In this document: positions 11,951 to 23,790 of the stretch, piece by piece
Layout: each line of letters begins with the position of its first letter
How positions within the stretch are numbered: the stretch's first letter is position 1
From: Loxodes magnus
Taxonomy: Eukaryota > Ciliophora > Karyorelictea > Loxodida > Loxodidae
DNA: 64,000 bases
Reading direction: 5' to 3'
NCBI GenBank assembly: GCA_946699065.1
Contig: CAMPDV010001725.1
Coordinates: 1-64,000, forward strand
Program-made: the position numbers and the translations under genes
Notes under the pieces: model-generated
What the model was told of the DNA's origin: nothing
Databases searched by the model: none
Seen by the model: only the letters and a program-made list of their open reading frames with translations

Positions 11951-13054
11951 GTGGCTATATCCAGTGATTCAGAGTTCATCGTATCGGGAAGTTATGATAA
12001 GACGGTGAGACTATGGGACGTCAAGACAGGTACCTGTAAGACCATGAGTGGTCACACTAATTCTGTATTATCTGTGGCTATATCCAGTGATTCAGAGTTC
12101 ATCGTATCGGGAAGTGGAGATAAGACGGTGAGACTATGGGACGTCAAGACAGGTACCTGTAAGACCATGAGTGGTCACACTAATTCTGTATTATCTGTGG
12201 CTATGTCCAGTGATTCAGAGTTCATCGTATCGGGAAGTTATGATAAGACGGTGAGACTATGGGACGTCAAGACAGGTACCTGTAAGACCATGAGTGGTCA
12301 CACAGGTTATGTATTATCTGTGGCTATGTCCAGTGATTCAGAGTTCATCGTATCGGGAAGTTATGATAAGACGGTGAGACTATGGGACGTCAAGACAGGT
12401 ACCTGTAAGACCATGAGTGGTCACACTAATTCTGTATTATCTGTGGCTATATCCAGTGATTCAGAGTTCATCGTATCGGGAAGTGGAGATAATACGGTGA
12501 GACTATGGGACGTCAAGACAGGTACCTGTAAGACCATGAGTGGTCACACTAATTCTGTATTATCTGTGGCTATATCCAGTGATTCAGAGTTCATCGTATC
12601 GGGAAGTGGAGATAAGACGGTGAGACTATGGGACGTCAAGACAGGTACCTGTAAGACCATGAGTGGTCACACTAATTCTGTATTATCTGTGGCTATATCC
12701 AGTGATTCAGAGTTCATCGTATCGGGAAGTGGAGATAATACGGTGAGACTATGGGACGTCAAGACAGGTACCTGTAAGACCATGAGTGGTCACACTAATT
12801 CTGTATTATCTGTGGCTATATCCAGTGATTCAGAGTTCATCGTATCGGGAAGTGGAGATAATACGGTGAGACTATGGGACGTCAAGACAGGTACCTGTAA
12901 GACCATGAGTGGTCACACTAATTCTGTATTATCTGTGGCTATATCCAGTGATTCAGAGTTCATCGTATCGGGAAGTTATGATAAGACGGTGAGGACTATG
13001 GGACGTCAAGAAGGTACCTGTAAGACCATGAGTGGTCACACTAATTCTGTATGA
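11951..13054 (+). CDS. Open WD40 segment, 9 blades with compensated frameshift
   Basis: Open from TGA 11,945 to TGA 13,052. Tips: YDK, GDK, YDK (AM), YDK (GY, AM), GDN, GDK, GDN, GDN, YDK. In the last blade an inserted G near 12,993 is offset by a lost C near 13,010 (CAAGAAGG), so RLWDVKT becomes RTMGRQE and the frame is then restored. This paired event is the first sign of the indel-dense stretch that follows. Confidence 0.42.
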   Translation: MAISSDSEFIVSGSYDKTVRLWDVKTGTCKTMSGHTNSVLSVAISSDSEFIVSGSGDKTVRLWDVKTGTCKTMSGHTNSVLSVAMSSDSEFIVSGSYDKTVRLWDVKTGTCKTMSGHTGYVLSVAMSSDSEFIVSGSYDKTVRLWDVKTGTCKTMSGHTNSVLSVAISSDSEFIVSGSGDNTVRLWDVKTGTCKTMSGHTNSVLSVAISSDSEFIVSGSGDKTVRLWDVKTGTCKTMSGHTNSVLSVAISSDSEFIVSGSGDNTVRLWDVKTGTCKTMSGHTNSVLSVAISSDSEFIVSGSGDNTVRLWDVKTGTCKTMSGHTNSVLSVAISSDSEFIVSGSYDKTVRTMGRQEGTCKTMSGHTNSV

Positions 13055-16000
13055 TCTGTGGCTATATCCAGTGATTCAGAGTTCATCGTATCGGGAAGTT
13101 ATGTTAAGACGGTGAGACTATGGGACTATGGGACGTCAAGACAGGTACCTGTAAGACCATGAGTAGTCACACTAATTCTGTATTATCTGTGGCTATGTCC
13201 AGTGATTCAGAGTTCATCGTATCGGGAAGTTATGATTAGACGGTGAGACTATGGGACGTCAAGACAGGTACCTGTAAGACCATGAGTGGTCACACTTAAT
13301 TCTGTATTATCTGTGGCTATATCCAGTGATTCAGAGTTCATCGTATCGGGAAGTGGAGATAAGGACGGTGAGACTATGGGACGTCAAGACAGGGTACCTG
13401 TAAGACCATGAGTGGTCACACTAATTCTGTATTATCTGTGGCTATGTCCAGTGATTCAGAGTTCATCGTATCGGGAAGTTATGATAAGACGGTGAGGACT
13501 ATGGGACGTCAAGACAGGTACCTGTAAGACCATGAGTGGTCACACAGGTTATGTATTATCTGTGGGCTATGTCCAGTGATTCAGAGTTCATCGTATCGGG
13601 AAGTTATGATAAGACGGTGAGACTATGGGACGTCAAGACAGGTACCTGTAAGACCATGAGTGGTCACACACATTATGTATTATCTGTGGCTATATCCAGT
13701 GATTCAGAGTTCATCGTATCGGGAAGTTATGATAAGACGGTAAGACTATGGGACGTCAGGACAGGTACCTGTAAGACCATGAGTGGTCACACTAATTCTG
13801 TATTATCTGTGGCTATATCCAGTGATTCAGAGTTCATCGTATCGGGAAGTTATGATAAGACGGTGAGACTATGGGACGTCAAGACAGGTACCTGTAAGAC
13901 CATGAGTGTCACACTAATTCTGTATTATCTGTGGCTATATCCAGTGATTTCAGAGTTCATCGTATCGGGAAGTATGATAAGACGGTGAGACTATGGGACG
14001 TCAAGACAGGTACCTGTAAGACCATGAGTGGTCACACTAATTCTGTATGATCTGTGGCTATGTCCAGTGATTCAGAGTTCATCGTATCGGAAGTTATGAT
14101 AAGACGGTGAGACTATGGGACGTCAAGACAGGTACCTGTAAGACCATGAGTGGTCACACTAATTCTGTATTATCTGTGGCTATATCCAGTGATTCAGAGT
14201 TCATCGTATCGGAAGTGGAGATAATACGGTGAGACTATGGGACGTCAAGACAGGTACCTGTAAGACCATGAGTGGTCACACTAATTCTGTATTATCTGTG
14301 GCTATATCCAGTGATTCAGAGTTCATCGTATCGGGAAGTGGAGATAATACGGTGAGGACTATGGGACGTCAAGACAGGTACCTGTAAGACCATGAGTGGT
14401 CACACTAATTCTGTATTATCTGTGGCTATATCCAGTGATTCAGAGTTCATCGTATCGGGAAGTGGAGGATAATACGGTGAGGACTATGGGACGTCAAGAC
14501 AGGTACCTGTAAGACCATGAGTGGTCACACTAATTCTGTATTATCTGTGGCTATATCCAGTGATTCAGAGTTCATCGTATCGGGAAGTGGAGATAAGACG
14601 GTGAGACTATGGGACGTCAAGACAGGTACCTGTAAGACCATGAGTGGTCACACTAATTCTGTATGATCTGTGGCTATATCCAGTGATTCAGAGTTCATCG
14701 TATCGGGAAGTTATGATAAGACGGTGAGACTATGGGACGTCCAAGACAGGTACCTGTAAGACCATGAGTGGTCACACTAATTCTGTATTATCTGTGGCTA
14801 TATCCAGTGATTCAGAGTTCATCGTATCGGGAAGTGGAGATAAGACGGTGAGACTATGGGACGTCAAGACAGGTACCTGTAAGACCATGAGTGGTCACAC
14901 TAATTCTGTATTATCTGTGGCTATGTCCAGTGATTCAGAGTTCATCGTATCGGGAAGTTATGATAATACGGGTGGAGACTATGGGACGTCAAGACAGGTA
15001 CCTGTAAGACCATGAGTGGTCACACAGGTTATGTATTATCTGTGGCTATATCCGAGTGATTCAGAGTTCATCGTATCGGGAAGTTATGATAAGACGGTGA
15101 GACTATGGGACTATGGGACGTCAAAGACAGGTACCTGTAAGACCATGAGTAGTCACACTAATTCTGTATTATCTGTGGCTATTGTCCAGTGATTCAGAGT
15201 TCATCGTATCGGGAAGTTATGATAAGACGGTGAGACTAAGGGACGTCAAGACAGGTACCTGTAAGACCATGAGTGGTCACACTAATTCTGTATTATCTGT
15301 GGCTATATCCAGTGATTTCAGAGTTCATCGTATCGGGAAGTTATGATAAGACGGTGGAGACTATGGGACGTCAAGACAGGTACCTGTAAGACCATGAGTG
15401 GTCACACTAATTCTGTATGATCTGTGGCTATATCCAGTGATTCAGAGTTTCATCGTATCGGGAAGTTATGATAATACGGTGAGACTATGGGACGTCAAGA
15501 CAGGTACCTGTAAGACATGAGTGGTCACACTAAATTCTGTATTATCTGTGGCTATATCCAGTGATTCAGAGTTCATCGTATCGGGAAGTGGAGATAAGAC
15601 GGTGAGACTATGGGACGTCAAGACAGGTACCTGTAAGACCATGAGTGGTCACACTAATTCTGTATTATCTGTGGCTATATCCAGTGATTCAGAGTTCATC
15701 GTATCGGGAGTTATGATAAGACGGTGAGACTATGGGACGTCAAGACAGGTACCTGTAAGACCATGAGTGGTCACACTAATTCTGTATGATCTGTGGCTAT
15801 GTCAGTGATCAGAGTTCATCGTATCGGGAAGTTATGATAAGACGGTGAGGACTATGGGACGTCCAAGACAGGTACCTGTAAGACCATGAGTGGTCACACT
15901 AATTCTGTATTATCTGTGGCTATATCCAGTGATTCAGAGTTCATCGTATCGGGAAGTTATGATAAGACGGTGAACTATGGGACGTCAAGACAGGTACCTG

Positions 16001-16766
16001 TAAGACCATGAGTGGTCACACTAATTCTGTATTATCTGTGGCTATATCCAGTGATTCAGAGTTCATCGTATCGGGAAGTTATGATAATACGGTGAGACTA
16101 TGGGGACGTCAAGACAGGTACCTGTAAGACCTTGAGTGGTCACACAGGTTATGTATTATCTGTGGCTATATCCAGTGATTCAGAGTTCATCGTATCGGGA
16201 AGTTATGATAAGACGGTGAGACTATGGGGACGTCAAGACAGGTACCTGTAAGACCATGAGTAGTCACACTAATTCTGTATTATCTGTGGCTATGTCCAGT
16301 GATTCAGAGTTCATCGTATCGGAAGTTATGATAAGACGGTGAGACTATGGGACGTCAAGACAGGTACCTGTAAGACCATGAGTGGTCACACTAATTCTGT
16401 AATTATCTGTGGCTATATCCAGTGATTCAGAGTTCATCGTATCGGGAAGTTATGATAAGACGGTGAGACTATGGGACGTCAAGACAGGTACCTGTAAGAC
16501 CATGAGTGGTCACACTAATTCTGTATTATCTGTGGCTATATCCAGTGATTCAGAGTTCATCGTATCGGGAAGTTATGATAAGACGGTGGAGGACTATGGG
16601 ACGTCAAGACAGGTACCTGTAAGACCATGAGTGGTCACACTAATTCTGTATTATCTGTGGCTAATCCAGTGATTCAGAGTTCATCGTATCGGGAAGTTAT
16701 GATAAGACGGTGAGACTATGGGACGTCAAGACAGGTACCTGTAAGACCATGAGTGGTCACACAGGG
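12991..16766 (+). pseudogene. Subarray B: indel-riddled WD40 units
   Basis: This stretch has about 30 units of the subarray A type but no long open frame. I count roughly 45 one- or two-base indels, mostly single-base insertions beside short runs. Examples are CACTTAATTCT near 13,295, ACAGGGTACC near 13,392, GTCCAAGAC near 14,741, TCAAAGAC near 15,122 and TGGGGACG near 16,103 and 16,228. An 8-bp duplication of ACTATGGG occurs near 13,120 and 15,110. TGA at the fixed codon appears at 14,047, 14,664, 15,418 and 15,787, and TAG replaces the tip codon at 13,237. The longest open pieces are only 68 to 150 codons. The sequence on either side is almost indel-free, so uncorrected reads or a badly polished gap are more likely than biological decay, but the window cannot prove it. 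Confidence 0.8.
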
Positions 16767-17517
16767 TTATGTATTATCTGTGGCTATATCCAGTGATTCA
16801 GAGTTCATCGTATCGGGAAGTTATGATAAGACGGTGAGACTATGGGACGTCAAGACAGGTACCTGTAAGACCATGAGTGGTCACACTAATTCTGTATGAT
16901 CTGTGGCTATGTCCAGTGATTCAGAGTTCATCGTATCGGGAAGTTATGATAAGACGGTGAGACTATGGGACGTCAAGACAGGTACCTGTAAGACCATGAG
17001 TGGTCACACTAATTCTGTATTATCTGTGGCTATATCCAGTGATTCAGAGTTCATCGTATCGGGAAGTTATGATAAGACGGTGAGACTATGGGACGTCAAG
17101 ACAGGTACCTGTAAGACCATGAGTGGTCACACAGGTTATGTATTATCTGTGGCTATATCCAGTGATTCAGAGTTCATCGTATCGGGAAGTTATGATAAGA
17201 CGGTGAGACTATGGGACGTCAAGACAGGTACCTGTAAGACCATGAGTGGTCACACTAATTCTGTATGATCTGTGGCTATGTCCAGTGATTCAGAGTTCAT
17301 CGTATCGGGAAGTTATGATAAGACGGTGAGACTATGGGACGTCAAGACAGGTACCTGTAAGACCATGAGTGGTCACACTAATTCTGTATTATCTGTGGCT
17401 ATATCCAGTGATTCAGAGTTCATCGTATTGGGAAGTCATGATAAGACGGTGAGACTATGGGACGTCAAGACAGGTACCTGTAAGACCATGAGTGGTCACA
17501 CTAATTCTGTATGATCT

Positions 17518-18252
17518 GTGGCTATATCCAGTGATTCAGAGTTCATCGTATCGGGAAGTTATGATAAGACGGTGAGACTATGGGACGTCAAGACAGGTAC
17601 CTGTAAGACCATGAGTGGTCACACACATTATGTATATGCTGTGGCTATATCCAGTGATTCAGAGTTCATCGTATCGGGAAGTGGAGATAATACGGTGAGA
17701 CTATGGGACGTCAAGACAGGTACCTGTAAGACCATGAGTGGTCACACTAATTCTGTATTATCTGTGGCTATATCCAGTGATTCAGAGTTCATCGTATCGG
17801 GAAGTGGAGATAATACGGTGAGACTATGGGACGTCAAGACAGGTACCTGTAAGACCATGAGTGGTCACACTAATTCTGTATTATCTGTGGCTATATCCAG
17901 TGATTCAGAGTTCATCGTATCGGGAAGTTATGATAAGACGGTGAGACTATGGGACGTCAAGACAGGTACCTGTAAGACCATGAGTGGTCACACTAATTCT
18001 GTATTATCTGTGGCTATATCCAGTGATTCAGAGTTCATCGTATCGGGAAGTTATAATAAGACGGTGAGACTATGGGACGTCAAGACAGGTACCTGTAAGA
18101 CCATGAGTGGTCACACACATTATGTATATGCTGTGGCTATATCCAGTGATTCAGAGTTCATCGTATCGGGAAGTGGAGATAATACGGTGAGACTATGGGA
18201 CGTCAAGACAGGTACCTGTAAGACCATGAGTGGTCACACTATTTCTGTATGA
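17518..18252 (+). CDS. Open WD40 segment, 6 blades
   Basis: Bounded by TGA 17,512 and TGA 18,250. Tips: YDK, GDN (HY, VYAV), GDN, YDK, YNK, GDN (HY, VYAV). The YNK tip (AAT 18,055-18,057) replaces the structural Asp of the tetrad and is the only such case I saw. The terminal unit is the first TIS variant in the window. Confidence 0.4.
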   Translation: MAISSDSEFIVSGSYDKTVRLWDVKTGTCKTMSGHTHYVYAVAISSDSEFIVSGSGDNTVRLWDVKTGTCKTMSGHTNSVLSVAISSDSEFIVSGSGDNTVRLWDVKTGTCKTMSGHTNSVLSVAISSDSEFIVSGSYDKTVRLWDVKTGTCKTMSGHTNSVLSVAISSDSEFIVSGSYNKTVRLWDVKTGTCKTMSGHTHYVYAVAISSDSEFIVSGSGDNTVRLWDVKTGTCKTMSGHTISV

Positions 18253-18501
18253 TCTGTGGCTATATCCAGTGATTCAGAGTTCATCGTATCGGGAAGTTAT
18301 GATAAGACGGTGAGACTATGGGACGTCAAGACAGGTACCTGTAAGACCATGAGTGGTCACACTAATTCTGTATTATCTGTGGCTATATCCAGTGATTCAG
18401 AGTTCATCGTATCGGGAAGTGGAGATAATACGGTGAGACTATGGGACGTCAAGACAGGTACCTGTAAGACCATGAGTGGTCACACTAATTCTGTATGATC
18501 T

Positions 18502-19290
18502 GTGGCTATATCCAGTGATTCAGAGTTCATCGTATCGGGAAGTGGAGATAAGACGGTGAGACTATGGGACGTCAAGACAGGTACCTGTAAGACCATGAGT
18601 GGTCACACTAATTCTGTATTATCTGTGGCTATATCCAGTGATTCAGAGTTCATCGTATCGGGAAGTTATGATAAGACGGTGAGACTATGGGACGTCAAGA
18701 CAGGTACCTGTAAGACCATGAGTGGTCACACTAATTCTGTATTATCTGTGGCTATATCCAGTGATTCAGAGTTCATCGTATCGGGAAGTGGAGATAAGAC
18801 GGTGAGACTATGGGACGTCAAGACAGGTACCTGTAAGACCATGAGTGGTCACACTAATTATGTATATGCTGTGGATATATCCAGTGATTCAGAGTTCATC
18901 GTATTGGGAAGTCATGATTATACGGTGAGACTATGGGACGTCAAGACAGGTACCTGTAAGACCATGAGTGGTCACACTAATTCTGTATTATCTGTGGCTA
19001 TATCCAGTGATTCAGAGTTCATCGTATCGGGAAGTTATGATAAGACGGTGAGACTATGGGACGTCAAGACAGGTACCTGTAAGACCATGAGTGGTCACAC
19101 TAATTCTGTATTATCTGTGGCTATGTCCAGTGATTCAGAGTTCATCGTATCGGGAAGTGGAGATAAGACGGTGAGACTATGGGACGTCAAGACAGGTACC
19201 TGTAAGACCATGAGTGGTCACACTAATTCTGTATTATCTGTGGCTATGTCCAGTGATTCAGAGTTCATCGTATCGGGAAGTTATGATTAA
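18502..19290 (+). CDS. Open WD40 segment, about 6.5 blades, ends in TAA at the tip codon
   Basis: Tips: GDK, YDK, GDK, HDY (NYVYAVD), YDK, GDK (AM), then YD-TAA at 19,288. The stop lies at the third tip codon, which is AAG, AAT, TAT or GAG in other units. The frame continues open on the far side (19,294-19,482, ending in HDY), so this is an internal interruption, not a natural C-terminus. Confidence 0.4.
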   Translation: MAISSDSEFIVSGSGDKTVRLWDVKTGTCKTMSGHTNSVLSVAISSDSEFIVSGSYDKTVRLWDVKTGTCKTMSGHTNSVLSVAISSDSEFIVSGSGDKTVRLWDVKTGTCKTMSGHTNYVYAVDISSDSEFIVLGSHDYTVRLWDVKTGTCKTMSGHTNSVLSVAISSDSEFIVSGSYDKTVRLWDVKTGTCKTMSGHTNSVLSVAMSSDSEFIVSGSGDKTVRLWDVKTGTCKTMSGHTNSVLSVAMSSDSEFIVSGSYD

Positions 19291-19731
19291 ACGGTGAGAC
19301 TATGGGACGTCAAGACAGGTACCTGTAAGACCATGAGTGGTCACACTATTTCTGTATTATCTGTGGCTATATCCAGTGATTCAGAGTTCATCGTATCGGG
19401 AAGTCATGATTATACGGTGAGACTATGGGACGTCAAGACAGGTACCTGTAAGACCATGAGTGGTCACACTAATTCTGTATGATCTGTGGCTATATCCAGT
19501 GATTCAGAGTTCATCGTATCGGGAAGTTATGATAAGACGGTGAGACTATGGGACGTCAAGACAGGTACCTGTAAGACCATGAGTGGTCACACTAATTATG
19601 TATATGCTGTGGCTATATCCAGTGATTCAGAGTTCATCGTATCGAGTAGTGCAGATAAGTCGGTGAGACTATGGGACGTCAAGACAGGTACCTGTAAGAC
19701 CATGAGTGGTCACACTAATTCTGTATGATCT

Positions 19732-20589
19732 GTGGCTATATCCAGTGATTCAGAGTTCATCGTATTGGGAAGTCATGATTATACGGTGAGACTATGGGAC
19801 GTCAAGACAGGTACCTGTAAGACCATGAGTGGTCACACTAATTCTGTATTATCTGTGGCTATATCCAGTGATTCAGAGTTCATCGTATTGGGAAGTCATG
19901 ATTATACGGTGAGACTATGGGACGTCAAGACAGGTACCTGTAAGACCATTAGTGGTCACACTAATTCTGTATTATCTGTGGCTATATCCAGTGATTCAGA
20001 GTTCATCGTATCGGGAAGTTATGATAAGACGGTGAGACTATGGGACGTCAAGACAGGTACCTGTAAGACCATGAGTGGTCACACTAATTCTGTATTATCT
20101 GTGGCTATATCCAGTGATTCAGAGTTCATCGTATCGGGAAGTTATGATAAGACGGTGAGACTATGGGACGTCAAGACAGGTACCTGTAAGACCATGAGTG
20201 GTCACACTAATTCTGTATTATCTGTGGCTATATCCAGTGATTCAGAGTTCATCGTATCGGGAAGTTATGATAAGACGGTGAGACTATGGGACGTCAAGAC
20301 AGGTACCTGTAAGACCATGAGTGGTCACACTATTTCTGTATTATCTGTGGCTATGTCCAGTGATTCAGAGTTCATCGTATCGGGAAGTGGAGATAAGACG
20401 GTGAGACTATGGGACGTCAAGACAGGTACCTGTAAGACCATGAGTGGTCACACTATTTCTGTATTATCTGTGGCTATATCCAGTGATTCAGAGTTCATCG
20501 TATTGGGAAGTCATGATTATACGGTGAGACTATGGGACGTCAAGACAGGTACCTGTAAGACCATGAGTGGTCACACTAATTCTGTATGA
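19732..20589 (+). CDS. Open WD40 segment, 7 blades
   Basis: 285 codons from TGA 19,726 to TGA 20,587, seven blades and so one propeller's worth. Tips: HDY, HDY, YDK, YDK, YDK, GDK (TIS, AM), HDY (TIS). KTM becomes KTI once (ATT 19,948-19,950), the only such change I saw. Three single-unit blocks, each ended by TGA (20,710; 20,833; 20,956), follow immediately. Confidence 0.42.
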   Translation: MAISSDSEFIVLGSHDYTVRLWDVKTGTCKTMSGHTNSVLSVAISSDSEFIVLGSHDYTVRLWDVKTGTCKTISGHTNSVLSVAISSDSEFIVSGSYDKTVRLWDVKTGTCKTMSGHTNSVLSVAISSDSEFIVSGSYDKTVRLWDVKTGTCKTMSGHTNSVLSVAISSDSEFIVSGSYDKTVRLWDVKTGTCKTMSGHTISVLSVAMSSDSEFIVSGSGDKTVRLWDVKTGTCKTMSGHTISVLSVAISSDSEFIVLGSHDYTVRLWDVKTGTCKTMSGHTNSV

Positions 20590-20961
<372 letters not shown>

Positions 20962-21453
20962 GTGGCTATGTCCAGTGATTCAGAGTTCATCGTATCGGGA
21001 AGTTATGATAAGACGGTGAGACTATGGGACGTCAAGACAGGTACCTGTAAGACCATGAGTGGTCACACTAATTATGTATCTGCTGTGGCTATATCCACTG
21101 ATTCAGAGTTCATCGTATCGAGTAGTGCAGATAAGTCGGTGAGACTATGGGACGTCAAGACAGGTACCTGTAAGACCATGAGTGGTCACACTATTTCTGT
21201 ATTATCTGTGGCTATATCCAGTGATTCAGAGTTCATCGTATCGGGAAGTTATGATAAGACGGTGAGACTATGGGACGTCAAGACAGGTACCTGTAAGACC
21301 ATGAGTGGTCACACTAATTCTGTATTATCTGTGGCTATATCCAGTGATTCAGAGTTCATCGTATCGGGAAGTTATGATAAGACGGTGAGACTATGGGACG
21401 TCAAGACAGGTACCTGTAAGACCATGAGTGGTCACACTAATTCTGTATGATCT

Positions 21454-22434
21454 GTGGCTATATCCAGTGATTCAGAGTTCATCGTATCGGGAAGTTATGA
21501 TAAGACGGTGAGACTATGGGACGTCAAGACAGGTACCTGTAAGACCATGAGTGGTCACACTAATTCTGTATTATCTGTGGCTATATCCAGTGATTCAGAG
21601 TTCATCGTATCGAGTAGTGCAGATAAGTCGGTGAGACTATGTGACGTCAAGACAGGTACCTGTAAGACCATGAGTGGTCACACTAATTCTGTATTATCTG
21701 TGGCTATATCCAGTGATTCAGAGTTCATCGTATCGGGAAGTTATGATAAGACGGTGAGACTATGGGACGTCAAGACAGGTACCTGTAAGACCATGAGTGG
21801 TCACACTAATTCTGTATTATCTGTGGCTATGTCCAGTGATTCAGAGTTCATCGTATCGGGAAGTTATGATAAGACGGTGAGACTATGGGACGTCAAGACA
21901 GGTACCTGTAAGACCATGAGTAGTCACACTAATTCTGTATTATCTGTGGCTATATCCAGTGATTCAGAGTTCATCGTATCGGGAAGTTATGATAAGACGG
22001 TGAGACTATGGGACGTCAAGACAGGTACCTGTAAGACCATGAGTGGTCACACTAATTCTGTATTATCTGTGGCTATGTCCAGTGATTCAGAGTTCATCGT
22101 ATCGGGAAGTGGAGATAAGACGGTGAGACTATGGGACGTCAAGACAGGTACCTGTAAGACCATGAGTGGTCACACTAATTCTGTATTATCTGTGGCTATG
22201 TCCAGTGATTCAGAGTTCATCGTATCGGGAAGTTATGATAAGACGGTGAGACTATGGGACGTCAAGACAGGTACCTGTAAGACCATGAGTGGTCACACTA
22301 TTTCTGTATTATCTGTGGCTATATCCAGTGATTCAGAGTTCATCGTATTGGGAAGTCATGATTATACGGTGAGACTATGGGACGTCAAGACAGGTACCTG
22401 TAAGACCATGAGTGGTCACACTAATTCTGTATGA
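21454..22434 (+). CDS. Open WD40 segment, 8 blades
   Basis: Tips: YDK, ADK, YDK, YDK (AM), YDK (S-H-T), GDK (AM), YDK (AM), HDY (TIS). The second blade has Cys for the WD tryptophan (TGT 21,640-21,642), which would weaken the tetrad. Bounded by TGA 21,448 and TGA 22,432. The next two segments (22,438-22,803 and 22,807-23,172) hold three blades each. Confidence 0.4.
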   Translation: MAISSDSEFIVSGSYDKTVRLWDVKTGTCKTMSGHTNSVLSVAISSDSEFIVSSSADKSVRLCDVKTGTCKTMSGHTNSVLSVAISSDSEFIVSGSYDKTVRLWDVKTGTCKTMSGHTNSVLSVAMSSDSEFIVSGSYDKTVRLWDVKTGTCKTMSSHTNSVLSVAISSDSEFIVSGSYDKTVRLWDVKTGTCKTMSGHTNSVLSVAMSSDSEFIVSGSGDKTVRLWDVKTGTCKTMSGHTNSVLSVAMSSDSEFIVSGSYDKTVRLWDVKTGTCKTMSGHTISVLSVAISSDSEFIVLGSHDYTVRLWDVKTGTCKTMSGHTNSV

Positions 22435-23790
22435 TCTGTGGCTATATCCAGTGATTCAGAGTTCATCGTATCGGGAAGTGGAGATAAGACGGTGAGACTA
22501 TGGGACGTCAAGACAGGTACCTGTAAGACCATGAGTGGTCACACTAATTCTGTATTATCTGTGGCTATATCCAGTGATTCAGAGTTCATCGTATCGGGAA
22601 GTTATGATAAGACGGTGAGACTATGGGACGTCAAGACAGGTACCTGTAAGACCATGAGTGGTCACACTATTTCTGTATTATCTGTGGCTATATCCAGTGA
22701 TTCAGAGTTCATCGTATTGGGAAGTCATGATTATACGGTGAGACTATGGGACGTCAAGACAGGTACCTGTAAGACCATGAGTGGTCACACTAATTCTGTA
22801 TGATCTGTGGCTATATCCAGTGATTCAGAGTTCATCGTATCGGGAAGTGGAGATAAGACGGTGAGACTATGGGACGTCAAGACAGGTACCTGTAAGACCA
22901 TGAGTGGTCACACTAATTCTGTATTATCTGTGGCTATATCCAGTGATTCAGAGTTCATCGTATCGGGAAGTGGAGATAATACGGTGAGACTATGGGACGT
23001 CAAGACAGGTACCTGTAAGACCATGAGTGGTCACACTAATTCTGTATTATCTGTGGCTATATCCAGTGATTCAGAGTTCATCGTATCGGGAAGTTATGAT
23101 AAGACGGTGAGACTATGGGACGTCAAGACAGGTACCTGTAAGACCATGAGTGGTCACACTAATTCTGTATGATCTGTGGCTATATCCAGTGATTCAGAGT
23201 TCATCGTATCGAGTAGTGCAGATAAGTCGGTGAGACTATGGGACGTCAAGACAGGTACCTGTAAGACCATGAGTGGTCACACTAATTCTGTATGATCTGT
23301 GGCTATATCCAGTGATTCAGAGTTCATCGTATCGGGAAGTTATGATAAGACGGTGAGACTATGGGACGTCAAGACAGGTACCTGTAAGACCATGAGTGGT
23401 CACACTAATTGTGTATATGCTGTGGCTATATCCAGTGATTCAGAGTTCATCGTATCGGGAAGTTATGATAAGACGGTGAGACTATGGGACGTCAAGACAG
23501 GTACCTGTAAGACCATGAGTGGTCACACTAATTCTGTATTATCTGTGGCTATATCCAGTGATTCAGAGTTCATCGTATTGGGAAGTCATGATAAGACGGT
23601 GAGACTATGGGACGTCAAGACAGGTACCTGTAAGACCATGAGTGGTCACACTAATTCTGTATTATCTGTGGCTATATCCAGTGATTCAGAGTTCATCGTA
23701 TTGGGAAGTCATGATAAGACGGTGAGACTATGGGACGTCAAGACAGGTACCTGTAAGACCATGAGTGGTCACACTAATTCTGTATGATCT

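Noticed and set aside
13536-13988. A 150-codon gene in the indel-rich zone
   Set aside because: It is three normal WD40 blades bracketed by +1 and -1 indels; its unusual N- and C-terminal residues are frameshift products.
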